From NCBI GenBank assembly GCA_030549495.1, contig JAUIRK010000964.1:62001-126000 (forward strand): DNA of 64,000 nucleotides. Reading direction: 5' to 3'. The position numbers and the translations under genes were made by a program. The notes below the pieces were generated by a model. It worked only from the letters and a program-made list of their open reading frames with translations, made no database searches and was not told the DNA's origin. Source of the DNA: Nectonema munidae (taxonomy: Eukaryota; Nematomorpha; Nectonematoida; Nectonematidae). Of the stretch, positions 11,299 to 22,921 are shown piece by piece (within the stretch, counting starts at the first letter, position 1; every line of letters begins with the position of its first letter).

Positions 11299-12940
11299 TT
11301 AACCTTCGAAGAACAAATATAAAATTGATTCGACCAAAAATTCAGCTCCTTAACCTTCGCAAGACAGAATTGGGAGTTTTACTCCAATACATTTTTGAAT
11401 TGCAGATTTAGCCTACTAACATATACAAACCCTATATTCAAATTATCACGTATATTTCTATAACAGCCTTATTTTTCTCAGAAAAAAAGATAAAAAATTT
11501 CATTAAAAACGCTTTATTTTAGATTAAAATTAAGAAAAAATGAAATTAGTTAAAAACAAAGCATTACAATTTTCAATGATAATAAAAAAATATGAAATAT
11601 TATTTGTCATATTTTTCACACAAATAAATTGTATGCGATTTACAGACTGATTTGTTGCATTTAGAACACTTTATTGTGGTTTTTTTCTAGGTTTACAAGT
11701 GGAAACATAACAATATCCTCGTGTAGAAGTAGATGGTTGAATTGAATCTTGCTCAATTCCATAGAAACTTATGAGATCTCTTGTAAGACGGTGTGTAAAG
11801 GGATCATTGCACCTTGCTCGCATTGATAGTCCACTTAACTTCAACGATAAATCTCTGATGAAGTACTCTCTCCCACTTTTGCGAGTTGAAGGAAAAAATT
11901 CTGGATAATTGTACTTTTGTATAATCCAGCTATTGTGAGCTACAATGTCCAGATAATTACAAAATTTCAGAAAAGGCCATTTCCTTGAGGGTTTATATAT
12001 GTTGTGAACTCTCTCAGCATTCTATTACTAACATCTACACCTGATTTATATTTGTTATATTCTATCAATGTCTCAGGCTTATGTTTTTCACCTATCAAAT
12101 TTATCATACTCAAGTGCTGTGAGGACAAAACATACAGCTTTAAAATTCTTAGTGGCGTGTTTTGTAATACTCAGTTAAACTGCTTTAAGTCTTTTAAAAT
12201 ACTGAGGTCTAATAACTAGAGGCATGAATTTGCGGTTAGCTCTTAAGGTTCCATAATTATTTAATTTTGCCCATTTACAAAGATTGTGTGAAGTAAAAAA
12301 ACGATCAGTAAAAATTCCAGAACCATGAGGCAGTTCTGCTTGTGTTGCAAGTCTTTTCACAATTTCTTCCGAAGCAAAATTGCGTTTGTCTATCAACCCT
12401 GTAAAAACTTTATAAGTTGCTCATCTATGGTAACATATTCATGAGGAGTGAAATACTTATTTCAGCTTTGAAAAAAATGATCATGTAGGATTCGAATTGG
12501 GGACAACTTATCGTTGAGATTTCTTTCCCTCCTGACATCAAAGCGGATGAGAACATATCTCTATTCATCACAGCTTTGAGAAAATGCTCTCCGTTTTTTG
12601 TGAAAATAGATACTTTATCTCAAGGCGTTTATTTTAGGCTTGACCAATGAAAAAAGAGTAGAAAAATACGCGAACAAATCACAAATTGAAACTTATCATA
12701 ACAGTATTTCAAATTTTGCTAATGATTAATTTCACTTCTACAAAATAAAAAAAGTCTATTAGCAGTTTTTTATTTATGAGTCAAAAAATTACTACTCAAA
12801 TCATTTATTTTTTAAAATTTTGAAGGTGGAAGGTCATAAAAGTTATAAGCACGATATATAATCAATACGAGTTTATCCATTTTAAAATCTTCATTAGGGA
12901 GGATCGCAGCCGAAATGGTAGTAGAGGCTACCAACTTGCG
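11299..12940 (-). mobile_element. piggyBac element relic with candidate TTAA terminus
   Basis: TTAACCTTCG(A/C)AAGA occurs twice, at 11299 and 11350, 51 bases apart. It fits a piggyBac terminus (TTAA target then CC) placed just past the 3' end of the transposase at 11600. The opposite end may be the inverted CTTGCGAAG near 12937, followed by a TTAA 15 bases on, but that match is weak. Confidence 0.5.
11600..12640 (-). pseudogene. piggyBac transposase relic with cysteine-rich tail
   Basis: Minus-strand blocks in family order: LSPIRILHDHFF near 12520-12560 (the 'L.PIR..fd.f' helix); YFTPHEYVTIDEQLIKF near 12410-12460, holding the first catalytic aspartate region (DEQL); then GIFTDRFFTSHNLCKW and LRANRKFMP (12175-12396), the 'D.FFTS..L' segment with the second catalytic aspartate. 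The C-terminal zinc-binding tail is intact as CSKCNKSVCKSHTIYLC, ending at TAA 11600-11602. At least three frameshifts and several stops break it, and the N-terminus is not seen. The cysteine tail confirms a true piggyBac lineage rather than a chance match. Confidence 0.85.
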
Positions 12941-13807
12941 AAGTTGGGGAAAAATTAATATTTGTGCATTTTAACACGACAAGTTCTAATTTTAATTTTT
13001 AACTATTAAATTAGATAAAGCTTAATTAAAGCAACAATTAGTCTCTTATTTGTTATTTTAAAAACTTTTATGAAAAAGCCTATTTAAGTTTTTTGAATTT
13101 GTGGATATTATATAATTGTAAATCGATTTTAAATTGCAATTTTTTTCAAATTTTTCAACTTAAAAATAAGATAAATAATAGCCAAGGTAAAATTATATAT
13201 AATACATATATAAATGTATATGGTTGTATATATACATATACATGGTTGTACAGAGAGAGACGCACATTCAGAAGGACAACATGGTTTTGCAAAATGGGTT
13301 TCACACCCCCAATAAAATTTTTAAGGGCGGATGTACGTCCCTAATGTTTTGGCAAAATTATGGTAAAACAAGGTATAGGAATCATGATCGGAATCGGTGA
13401 ATGGCAAATATAATTTCAAGAATATATCGGCAAAATGTGGAATTGCTACATCCCTAATCTTATTTCAACATTCAGAATTAGGTTACATACAAATGAAAGA
13501 GAAAATTAAATAAACTTGCAAAAAAATTTCATCCATTTTTGTTTTAGTGCAGCGAAATATGTAATAAATAATCTCTTGAGTGAAAAATAGTTGAAAATAT
13601 CCAAGGAACTCCAACGATTTCTAATATTTTGTGAAAATGGTCTGCCATATGTTGAGGATAAAGGTTCCCATTGAAAAATGGTACCATCCGGAGCAACAAG
13701 ACTATCCGTTAGAGTATAGTATTTCTAATAGACTATAAAAAGTCTCATTTAAAAAAAATAAATCAACATATAAACTACTGTACTAAAAAATTTTCAGAAT
13801 TGTTCAT
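12941..13807. other. AT-rich spacer with alternating TA repeat and a MITE-like end
   Basis: Around 13190-13255 is a tata/catatatac alternating purine-pyrimidine repeat. At 13290-13345 a segment with 'ttttaagggcggatgtacgt' resembles a diverged end of the CAGGGGCGCACATC family. Nothing coding was seen. Confidence 0.35.
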
Positions 13808-15383
13808 TCAAAAATTGTTTGAACAATCGAAATCTCGATAGGATGAATGGCACCTGCTTTGTCTAAAAATGGCTGTTTTGGCCAATGCAACTCTGATATA
13901 AGTACTCATTACCAATCTGTTTCCGAATTTGGTTTCAATGGCAAGTAGCATGGAAAATGCTTGCTCACACTCATATGTAGTGGCAAATCGAATCAGAGCA
14001 AACTTTGCAAGCATAGGACTCTCCCATTTCAATCAAAAAATCGGAATAAGATATTTCTGAAAAACATGTTTTGCACCTCCTCACTCATTAACCAAAGCAA
14101 TTAACTGTTCTTAAATTAGGAAGTCTTCTGAGTTCAGATTACTAATCGAGATTATAAACGGGTTTTTGATAAATTGATACTATTTTTCAAATTTTTGTAG
14201 ATTAAGAAAATAAAGAAAAATTTCTTGGCATGCTACATGGTGTCTTAAGGCCTCAGGACATTTTTAATAATGAAAATCTTATTTTTATCAACAAATATGT
14301 TCGAAAATCGAGCAAAATTTTTCTTGCCAAAGAATGCAATTATTTCAGCTTCATTTCAAAAGCTGAGATTTTTAATGAGGTACTCTAATCTCTTTTCCTT
14401 CCAGTGCAAAAAGAATTCATATATTCAAATATGTTCACTAAAAATGATAGAAATATACAAAAACGGACATCAGAAAATTCTACATGGATGTCTAGTTTGC
14501 CTTCCAAAAATTGCTGGATTTCTTCCAAAGTATCGCTTGGAAAATTTTGATTTGGAAAGCCACATCATGTTTGAGTGCAGAAAGACTTTTTCAAATGTGA
14601 AAACAAACAAGACTTGAAGCATTTGCTTTAATGAAATACACTGTTTTAATGACTTCATTGAAAACATTTTCAATTTATCGGGTATGGTTTTATGGCTTGC
14701 CGCACTGGGTATCAATATCATCTGGAAATTTTGCTTAGCCTGATTTCGACACCACGTGCTGTAAAATTTTTTATCACTTTGTCAAATGTTTCTTTCACGA
14801 TTGTTCTATTGCTGAGTTTCGCAAAATAAAAAATTGTCTACCCGGTTCTTGCCATATACATATTGTCGTAAACGCAAGGCTGAGATAAGTTTGTAGCATC
14901 CATCGTTTCATCAATCTGAGCAAAAAGTTAAAAATCTAATTCTGAATCAATAAAACCACGTCTGACATGTTATCAGACATCTCTCCTATAACCTTCTAAC
15001 GGTATCGTCTGTCAGGAAGATATGCATCAACTTCAAAACTTCTTTGCACATTCAATATATCTTTGCAGCAAGGTAATATCAACTGTTCTGTTAGGTTTTG
15101 GGACATTTTGACAACAAATTTTTTTTTGAAACTTTTCAAACCATACTTAATATTTTGCAAAAACATTTCTATGTTATTTATCAAACATGAATTTGTGTAA
15201 TCCTTCAGCCAATAGTTTTATTTACCGAACTTGAGTACTTGACTACCAGCGCAAGTTTCACTTGACGGTCTTTAAAAATGTGGATGCTAACACTTCCGAA
15301 CACAAAGGACACTTATGTTCCTCTTCCCCACCAGACTTTAATGCAGTAAAACGAAATTTAAAGTGTGAGTCGTCACATTTCAT
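13808..15383 (-). pseudogene. hAT transposase relic, ZBED/SCAND3-like (copy 1)
   Basis: A nearly full-length but broken hAT transposase. The start at 15383 gives MKCDDSHFKFRF, then CPLCSEVLA, the single half of a BED/MYM-type zinc finger found at the N-terminus of SCAND3/ZBED-like hATs. The middle (14470-14721) reads as the RNase H-fold region on the minus strand with scattered stops. The C-terminus (13808-14032) has KFALIRFATTYECEQAFSML, followed by a KFGNRL segment. This is the hAT dimerisation domain (hATC), where E and C precede the conserved 'aFS'. A second copy of the same family lies at 43647-44930 on the other strand. Several frameshifts and stops make both inactive. Confidence 0.8.
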
Positions 15384-17444
15384 TTTTTTTGTTTTAGGCG
15401 AGAATTTTTTTTGTGGTTTATTTAGTTTTTAAATATCTAGTTAGTCCATTATTTATTTAAAAAATTCAAAAACTGAAGACTTAATAATTTTCTTACTGGA
15501 TTTTGGAACGTTATTGCTAGCAAACTTGTAAATTAAAAAGTATATTTAAAAGATAAAAGTGAAAATTATTCTTATTCAATAAAATATCAACTTTTTTCCT
15601 TGAGTTTTGAAACTACAAAACGTGGTGTAATTAATTAATCAGGGAGAATTTTCATGAATTTTTTCATTAGAAGGGGAGAAATTGGCTAAATCTTTCTTCA
15701 AAAGTAAGAGATTGTTTTTTCATTTCAAGAAAGTACAATTGAGAAAAGTTTAGGCTTAGCTTCTGTAATATTGACAAGTGGTTAAATAAATATTAAAAAT
15801 CGATTATATTATATTTTATATAAGGATCGAATAGATATATCGTTATATCTATAGTTTATTTTATAGTTATAGTTTATTATATGAAGACTACTAAGTCTTT
15901 CAATTGTGATTGTTTATATATTATTTATTTTTTTTTTCTTATTCATTTGAGTTATATTTAGTTTAATCACTTATAGTACTTCTCCAAGCGGGTTTCTTTT
16001 AAACCTTTTGAGGTACTTGTTATCACATTTTTTTTCATCATTACTATTGATTGTCATTTTGTTTGTTTGTTTGTATTTGTATACAAATTTATCAAATTTT
16101 TACACTTAATATTTTACATGTTTCATATTTATGTGATATCAATAAATCATCATCTTCTTCTTCATTGTATTTGCATTGATACAAAGAATCGGCTATGTAT
16201 CATCTTTGTATTTGTGTCTTGATACAAAGCATATAAGAAGAAAAGGGTTTATTTTGCAAAACAAATATGAAATATATTATTTGCAAGGTATCACAGAAGG
16301 CTAAATTGCGACTTCTATGCGATACTGAAACAAACACACAAATAATATAATTATAGCTAGAAAATTCACAAAAATATCACATTTTTAAAGATTTTTTAAA
16401 ATATTTTTATATACCCGAAAGAAAATGTACTTTTTAAACTACTTTTTGGCTTCTATTTATTTTAGCATAAGAATTACAAAAAATTTCAGCAAATATAGAT
16501 TAGTTATGAGTTTCTTAATCATAAAAAAGAATTTATTTAAAAAATAAGAAAAATTAAATACTTATTTGAAATATTATTTAAAAAATTGGCAGACATTTTA
16601 GCAGTGTTAAAAAATGAAACAAAAAAAAGTTTTTCTTATATATTTTATTTTAATTCCAACAACTTAAAATTGTTCATGAGGATAGTAGTGGAAAATTTTT
16701 CATGCAAAAATTTTTGAATAAAGGCTTTTTAGTGTTTTTTTATTTATGATTTATTTATTCCATGTCTCTTATTCAATGACTCAGTGCCATTTCATCTAAA
16801 CATATTTATAAATATAGTTAAATTATAAAATTTTAAAGATACCACTATGGATTAAACTATTAATAATTTTATTTTGGAACGAAAAAAATTAGCCTTTTTT
16901 TAGTTATCGATATCTAATTTATCATAGCTGCATTATGTTAATCAATTTTTTTACAGTACAATATTGCTTAAAACTCTCTGTAGTCTATATAGAAAATTTC
17001 TTTTACCAAAATAAATTTAAATAATGCGAAATAAAATACAAAGTTCTTAAAATCCTTTTTCTAACAAATTAAATAATGCGATGTATTTCAACCATTACAA
17101 TTCATTACATATTAATTTTTTATCAAGTAAAATAAAAAAAGTTATTACATTTTTATTTATAAATTAGACTAAATAGTAGTTATCTTTTGCCTAATTATTT
17201 GAGACACAGTGACTATTATTAAAAATAATTTAGCAAGGATATACTTGAATTACTGTTTTTTTACATTTTATTTTATCTGTGAAATATATTTGAATAAACT
17301 ATCAAGAGAAAATTAAAATCTTATACATAATTGATTCTTAAATAAAAAAGTTAAAAAAATAAGCGCTTCGTGAGACGACTATAATGGATCAAATTAAAAA
17401 AAATATATTATTTTTTACATCCTTAAGTTTTAAATTTAGAATAT
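15384..17444. other. Long AT-rich intergenic interval
   Basis: About 2 kb with no recognisable frame. Includes small microsatellites (gtttgtttgtttgt near 16055; a catcttcttcttc run near 16150) and long A/T runs. No element was identified. Confidence 0.5.
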
Positions 17445-17519
17445 ATATGGCAAGGTAGGTGTGTAGGTAGGAGATATCTAGCCACTTTCCAACGCTGGCA
17501 TCATTTGCTAACTTGGGGA

Positions 17520-17827
17520 CAGGGGCGCATATCTCGGAGGGAGAGGGAGGGGCGAAAAGCCTGTTCGCCCCCCCCCCAATAATTTCCGATTTTTTTAAAC
17601 TAGCCTATATGCGTTATGTAAATTTTATTAAAATATTTTCTCTAGTTAAAAAATGTCATCAATTTTGGAAAAAATATAAAGTAGTCTTATAAATGTACGT
17701 AATTTAAACGTATTTTAAAGGATTGCTTGAATATGTGATCTCCCGTGGTATTTCCAGACCAGTAATTTTGAAAATTGCAAAAAAAATTTCGCCCCCCCCC
17801 CTAAAAAATTTGAAGATGTGAGCCTTG
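17520..17827 (+). mobile_element. MITE, CAGGGGCGCACATC family, both ends present
   Basis: The left end is CAGGGGCGCATATCTCGG and the right end is GATGTGAGCC..., an imperfect inverse. Flanks read cttgggga on the left and cttgggta on the right, a possible 8-bp target duplication with one mismatch if the last few bases of the right end are lost. Non-coding, about 308 bp, sitting in the 3' end of the R1-like LINE. The ends suggest a hAT-type non-autonomous element. Confidence 0.65.
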
Positions 17828-18659
17828 GGTATTAGTAAGGATTGGAAGTGAGTTTATGATCTATAATAGAAGTATGAACTATTTTATGAGGAGGCGAAAA
17901 GTATGTTCTATGTTGCTTGTTTATGGTTATACATGTTTGAATGTTGTTTGATAAGAGAATAATATGAATGGAAGTTTCAAAATGTGGGAAGCTAAATCTG
18001 CAAAAAGGGTAAGAGTGTAAATTAAAATTATAGAAGTAAGCATAACACGGGTAATGTGATTTCAAACATCTTATTATGTTCCGAAGAAGAGAAATGATTT
18101 TATTTATTGCAAATTGGGATAAGGGGTAGGTATGTTGTTTAAGTAACGCCATTTATTTGTAGTTGAGAAAATATTGCTTATGTTAATAAATTTTTTGGAT
18201 ATGCTTAATTTTAAAAGGGAGGTTTTCTGTCTACTTGTAGGACGTTGATTATGTTTTGTAAGTCTCTGAAAAAGATTATGTGCTTGCATTTGAACATGTT
18301 AGAAATAATGTCGCTGTATGATATTAGGAGTGCTAGAGTTTCACTTTCATATGGGAAAGTGTTATTGTCTGCATGTATTTGTTGTATGAGGAAGGGTGTA
18401 TTTGCATTGTGATTAAAAAAAAGGCACAAGCAGAGGTTGCGTTGTTATGTGATTTTGAGCCATCAGTAAAAACTGATAATTAGTGATGCGCATTTAAATT
18501 GCGTTGATGTTTGATAGAGTTGAGTGCCATCAACTTAAGGTGGCATATATGAGTTGTGCAATGGGTGGCTTTCAGAGTGTGGACTAGGGAGTATGGGTGT
18601 AGTTGTTGTAGAACTAGGTATGGGTCGTTCACAATTGTGATTAGTAGGGCAAATAATTC

Positions 18660-19340
18660 TTGAACTGAAAAATCCTATTTTTTTGTCTTTATAATCAAAT
18701 TTTTTTGACTGATTACACGAAATTGTTGATCTAAGGAAAATTTGAAGTTTTTTCTATTAAACAGACTCTTTTCTTAGAATATATTCGATTAAAAAAATAA
18801 AATTTTTTTACTAAAATTGCTATAGTTTTTAAATTTTCTGTTGAAATTTATGATCTAAAAATTACAAAAAACCCAAGAAAAATTGTTCAAGCTAGTTTAA
18901 AATTGGTTAACAATGACTTTTGCCTTTGTTTTTAAAGTTTTTTGACTTTATTGAATTCTATTCTCCTCAAAAGGAGTGTATCTTCAAATAATGCATAATG
19001 CAAGCATATAGACTTACGGCTGAAAGTGCTTTGATATCTCCAACCAACCAACTTTATTTCAGATAAACCCAAAAAATTATGATGAATATTAAATTATTAA
19101 TGGGCATTAAAAATTTGGAAATAGAAGTATAAATTAAACAGGAAATAATCATTTAAAGTATTTTAATTTTCTAAAAACAGTTTTACACTAAATAAATTTT
19201 TGACTTTTTATTAACTCAAAAAATATTTTTATTGAACTAAAAAATCCAAAACACAGAAGAAAATATAGTTCAAACTAGTGTAAAATTAGTTTACAGTGAC
19301 ATTTTCTTTTTTTTTTAAAAATTCAATTTTTAACTTTATT
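18660..19340. repeat. AT-rich insert with an internal ~385-bp duplication
   Basis: A block reading 'gttcaagctagtttaaaatt' and ending in gactttattga near 18887 recurs in diverged form near 19270. The two arms are about 385 bases apart. The segment interrupts less AT-rich LINE sequence on both sides. No termini or coding frame were recognised. Confidence 0.45.
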
Positions 19341-19759
19341 GACTTTTGTTCGCCCTTGTGATTAGGTTCGCGGTGTGATGTTCACTGGTTGCGTATTTGA
19401 GAAGGCGAATAGGATGTCATTAGAGTAGCATTGTGCAAAGGCCGAGTTTGAGTGAGTTAATGAAATTAAAAATGTGGTTGGTAAGGATTAGTCATACGAT
19501 GTCTGATAGGCTACCCCCTTCTGGAGTAGGGTATTTTTTTTATCGATGAGAATGATTGGAGGATGTGCTACGTTGAAGAAGTGTGGTTGTTGCGATGTTT
19601 TGGTTATTGGGCGTTTTTTCGACATAAAGCGGGTTAATTCTGTCATTTTATTTGGTTATTATGCAAATTGATTCGAAAAGATTTAAAAATGTGTTCTGGG
19701 CTAAATTTGTTCGCTCAAGTGCTGGGGGCGTAAAGTGCCCCCTATTTTTCTCAGATATT

Positions 19760-21010
19760 AATAAGTTTTTATAAATATTTTTAATGTTACATATATATTT
19801 CAACTATGCTGAATTCAGTAGTGATGTCCATTTTTTATTAAAATCAATCAAACCTGTCAAAAAATTGATTTATATTTGACAGCTCATCTCAAAAGGAACC
19901 TTTTATTTAAATAATTATATAAAGTTTTTTACACATGTATATCCATTTTCAAATATGCTAAATTCAGTGGTGATATTCATTTTTTATGAAAATCAATCAA
20001 ACCTGTCAAAAAATTGATCTAAATGTGATAGCTCTTCTCAAAAAGGAACTTTTTATCTAAATAATTATATAAAGTTTTTTACACATGCATACCCATTTTC
20101 AAATATGCTGAATTCAATGGTGATATTCATTTTTTATTAAAATCAATCAAACCTGTCAAAAAATTCATCTAAATGTGACAGCTCATCTCAAAAAGGAACT
20201 TATTATCTAAATAATTATATAAAGTTTTTTACACATGTATACCCATTTTCAAATATGCTGAATTCAGTGGTGATATTCATTTTTTATGAAAATCAATCAA
20301 ACCTGTCAAAAAAATTGATCTTAATGTGACAGCTCATCTAAAAAAAAGCTTTTTATCTAAATATTTATATAATGTTTTTACACATATATACCCATTTTCA
20401 AGAATGCTGAATTCAGTGGTGATATTCATTTTTAATGAAAATCATTCAAACATGTCAAAAAAGTGATTTACATATGACAGCTCATCTCAAAAAAGAAACT
20501 TTTTATCTAAATAATTATAAAATGTTTTTTTACACATATACACCCATTTTCAACCATGCTGAATTCAGCGGTGATATTCATTTTTTTATAAAAATAAATT
20601 AAAGTTATCAAAACAGTGATTTATATATGACAGCTCATCTTAAAAAGAAACTTTTTATCTAAGTAATAATATAAAGTTTTTTACACATATATACCCATTT
20701 TTAAGCATGCGTAATTCAGTGGTGATATTCATTTTTTTATTAAAATCAATCAAAACAGTCAAAAAATTGATTTATCCCAAAAAGAAACATATAATGTTTT
20801 TTACACACATATACCCATTTTCAAGTAGGCTGTGTTTACTGGTTATATTCCTTTTTTTTAATAAAAATTAGTCAAACCTTACAAAATAATTTAAATATGA
20901 CAGCCCATGTCAAAATTAAAATTTTTATTCTTATATAAAGTTTTTTACACACATATACTCATTTTCAAGTACGCTGTGTTTAATAGTGATATTCATTTCT
21001 TATGAAATCA
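19760..21010 (+). repeat. V array, about eight ~150-bp monomers
   Basis: The anchor 'acccattttca' recurs near 19941, 20091, 20241, 20390, 20542, 20692, 20812 and 20957. Spacings are 150, 150, 149, 152, 150, 120 and 145. The monomers are about one nucleosome repeat long and well conserved in the first half. Confidence 0.85.
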
Positions 21011-21389
21011 ATAAAACCTGATAAAAATATCAATTAAGCCTGTAAATCAATGTCAAATATATAAACTTCAAAATAATTTCTACTTGCAGTATTTCTCTGG
21101 TAATTATTTTCTTAATTTATTTAATAAACCAACTTTAGGTGTTTAATTCACTCAAAATATTTCATTTGTCAGTAAATTAAGTATCTCGATAGGACCTCCA
21201 TCTTTTTGGCTACAAATTCGTTATCGGCATGTAGTCTCTACGTCATATCTTCTATACTTTACAGTGTGTAATTTTGCTATTCATTCTATGATCATCCTTT
21301 CTTAGTAGCTCTTTTTTCATTAGAAATTTATTTTCTTCAATGTGTGCTTGAAAAATTTTTTATAAGGATTTATTTTAAAACCATAAATG

Positions 21390-22440
21390 CCAAACCTGAG
21401 TCCAAAAATAAAACCAGCATCTTCCATTTGGCATAAAAACAGATATTTTATTTAAATTTCAAAAATATTTCTGTAGACATTAGAAGTAAATCGAACATTT
21501 GATTGACCATTTACAACCTCTAAATGCAAAAAATGATTTCAGTAATAAAAATTATCATGGTCGAATTGGTATAAAAACATATATTTCATGTAAAAGTATA
21601 GAGAATATTTTGGGATATAGTTTTCAGACATAAACCGCAAATTTGATTGACACTAGCAGTAAAACCTCTAAATGCGAAAACTGTGTTTAGAAATGAAATC
21701 ATCATGATCTATTTGCTATAAAAACATATATTTCTTGTAAAATTTGAATCAATATTTTTGGAAACAAATTTTAGAACTAAACGCAAATTTGATTGATACA
21801 TACTTATAGGTATTTTCATATTCAAACTGCAAAAATTGAGTCCATAAATGAAACTAGCATGGTTCATTTGGTATAAAAACATATATTTAATTGTAAATTT
21901 TGAATAGTTTTTGGAGACAATTTTTAGAAGTAAACCTCAAATTTGATTAACACTTATAGGTATTTTCACATCCTAAATGTAAAAAATGAGTTCAGAAATG
22001 AAAACAGCATGATTGATTTGTTATAAAAACATATATTTCATGTAAAATTGAGAGAATAATTTGGAGATAGCTTTTAGAAGTAAACCGCAAATTTTATTGA
22101 CATTGACTGACATTTTAAAACCTCTAAATGTGAAAAATGAGTTCAGAAATGAAAACAGCACGTTTGATTTGGTATAAAAACATATATTTCATTGTAAATT
22201 TTGAATAGTTTTTGGAGACAATTTTTAGAAGTAAATCGCAAATTTGATTAACACTTATAGGTATTTTCACATCCTAAATGTAAAAAATGAGTCCAGAAAT
22301 GAAACTAGCATGGCCGATTTAGTATAACACATATATTTCATTGTAAAATTTGAATGAATGTTTTTGGAGACAATTTTTACAAGTAAACCGCAAATTAGAT
22401 GAACACTTATAGGTATTTTCACATCCTAAACGTAAAAAAT
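21390..22440 (+). repeat. T array, about seven monomers
   Basis: Units of about 150 bp carry gtaaaccgcaaatttgattg, a 'ggtataaaaacatatattt' block, and 'gagtccagaaatgaaa'. The same monomer family appears in copies A and D and in the fragment at 57560-58130. Confidence 0.85.
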
Positions 22441-22921
22441 GAAACCACTACAGCATATAATATAGATCCTAAGTTATAAGGTTAAGTAAAGATAATTTAA
22501 AAATTTTACTGAAAAATTTTAATTTTTGATTTTGATTGACAGTTTTGGACATGAAGGGGTCATTCAACTACCATGAAAATGGTTTCAAAAGATGCAGCTA
22601 GCGATTTTAGGAAAAGTCACAAAATTTGAAGGGATATGGTTCAGCCAATTTTCTACACTTAATTTTAGTGAAGGGGGGGGGGGGGGCGTTTTACGCCCCC
22701 CCCAGCACTAATAGGGTTAAGGTGGCATTTTTTATCGCTAAAAAATTAAGTGTACAAAATTGGCTGAATCATATCCCTTCAAATTTTTTGAATTATTGTT
22801 AAACAAATTCTTAAACAAAAGGCAAACAATATATGAGCTCTCATGCTATTCTATTATGTAAAATTGTTAAAATTACTTATCTTAGCCGCGAAATAAATAC
22901 AAAAAAGAGATATTTATTTTA

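Larger units (their letters stand above)
17445..19683 (-). mobile_element. R1/LOA/I-like LINE relic (RNase H end), split by insertions
   Basis: Minus-strand text at 17832-18152 contains CRFSFPHFETSIHIILL. This aligns with CRFGCDTIETPYHLIF in the LINE at 61629-61883, the cysteine/histidine tail that follows RNase H in this LINE group. Further pieces at 18211-18429 read as RNase H (ESETLALLI). The 3' end at 17447-17470 carries GTAG repeats (ggtaggtgtgtaggtagg), as in the copy at 61325. The LINE is interrupted by a MITE at 17520-17827 and by an AT-rich segment at 18660-19340. The part at 19340-19683 may be the linker upstream of the reverse transcriptase, implying that the polymerase region has been lost. 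It has multiple stops. Confidence 0.65.
19683..22720 (+). mobile_element. Copy B of TTAA satellite-bearing element (both ends present)
   Basis: The most complete copy. The left end starts at TTAA 19683-19686 and, after a diverged stretch, reads CTGGGCTAAATTTGTTCGCT, then a G-rich/C-rich hairpin (gggggcgtaaagtgccccc). Then come array V (19760-21010), a shortened unique segment U (21010-21390), array T (21390-22440), a 260-bp subterminal region, a second hairpin (gcgttttacgcccccc), and CCAGCACTAATAGGG-TTAA at 22717-22720. Compared with copy D, about 900 bp of U is deleted between 'ggatttatttt' and 'aaaaccataaatgcc'. No protein frame belongs to the element. It is classed as piggyBac-like by TTAA plus CCC ends only. 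Confidence 0.8.

Noticed and set aside
14270-14617. A 115-codon plus-strand frame
   Set aside because: Antisense to the hAT relic at 13808-15383, which has recognisable motifs on the minus strand.
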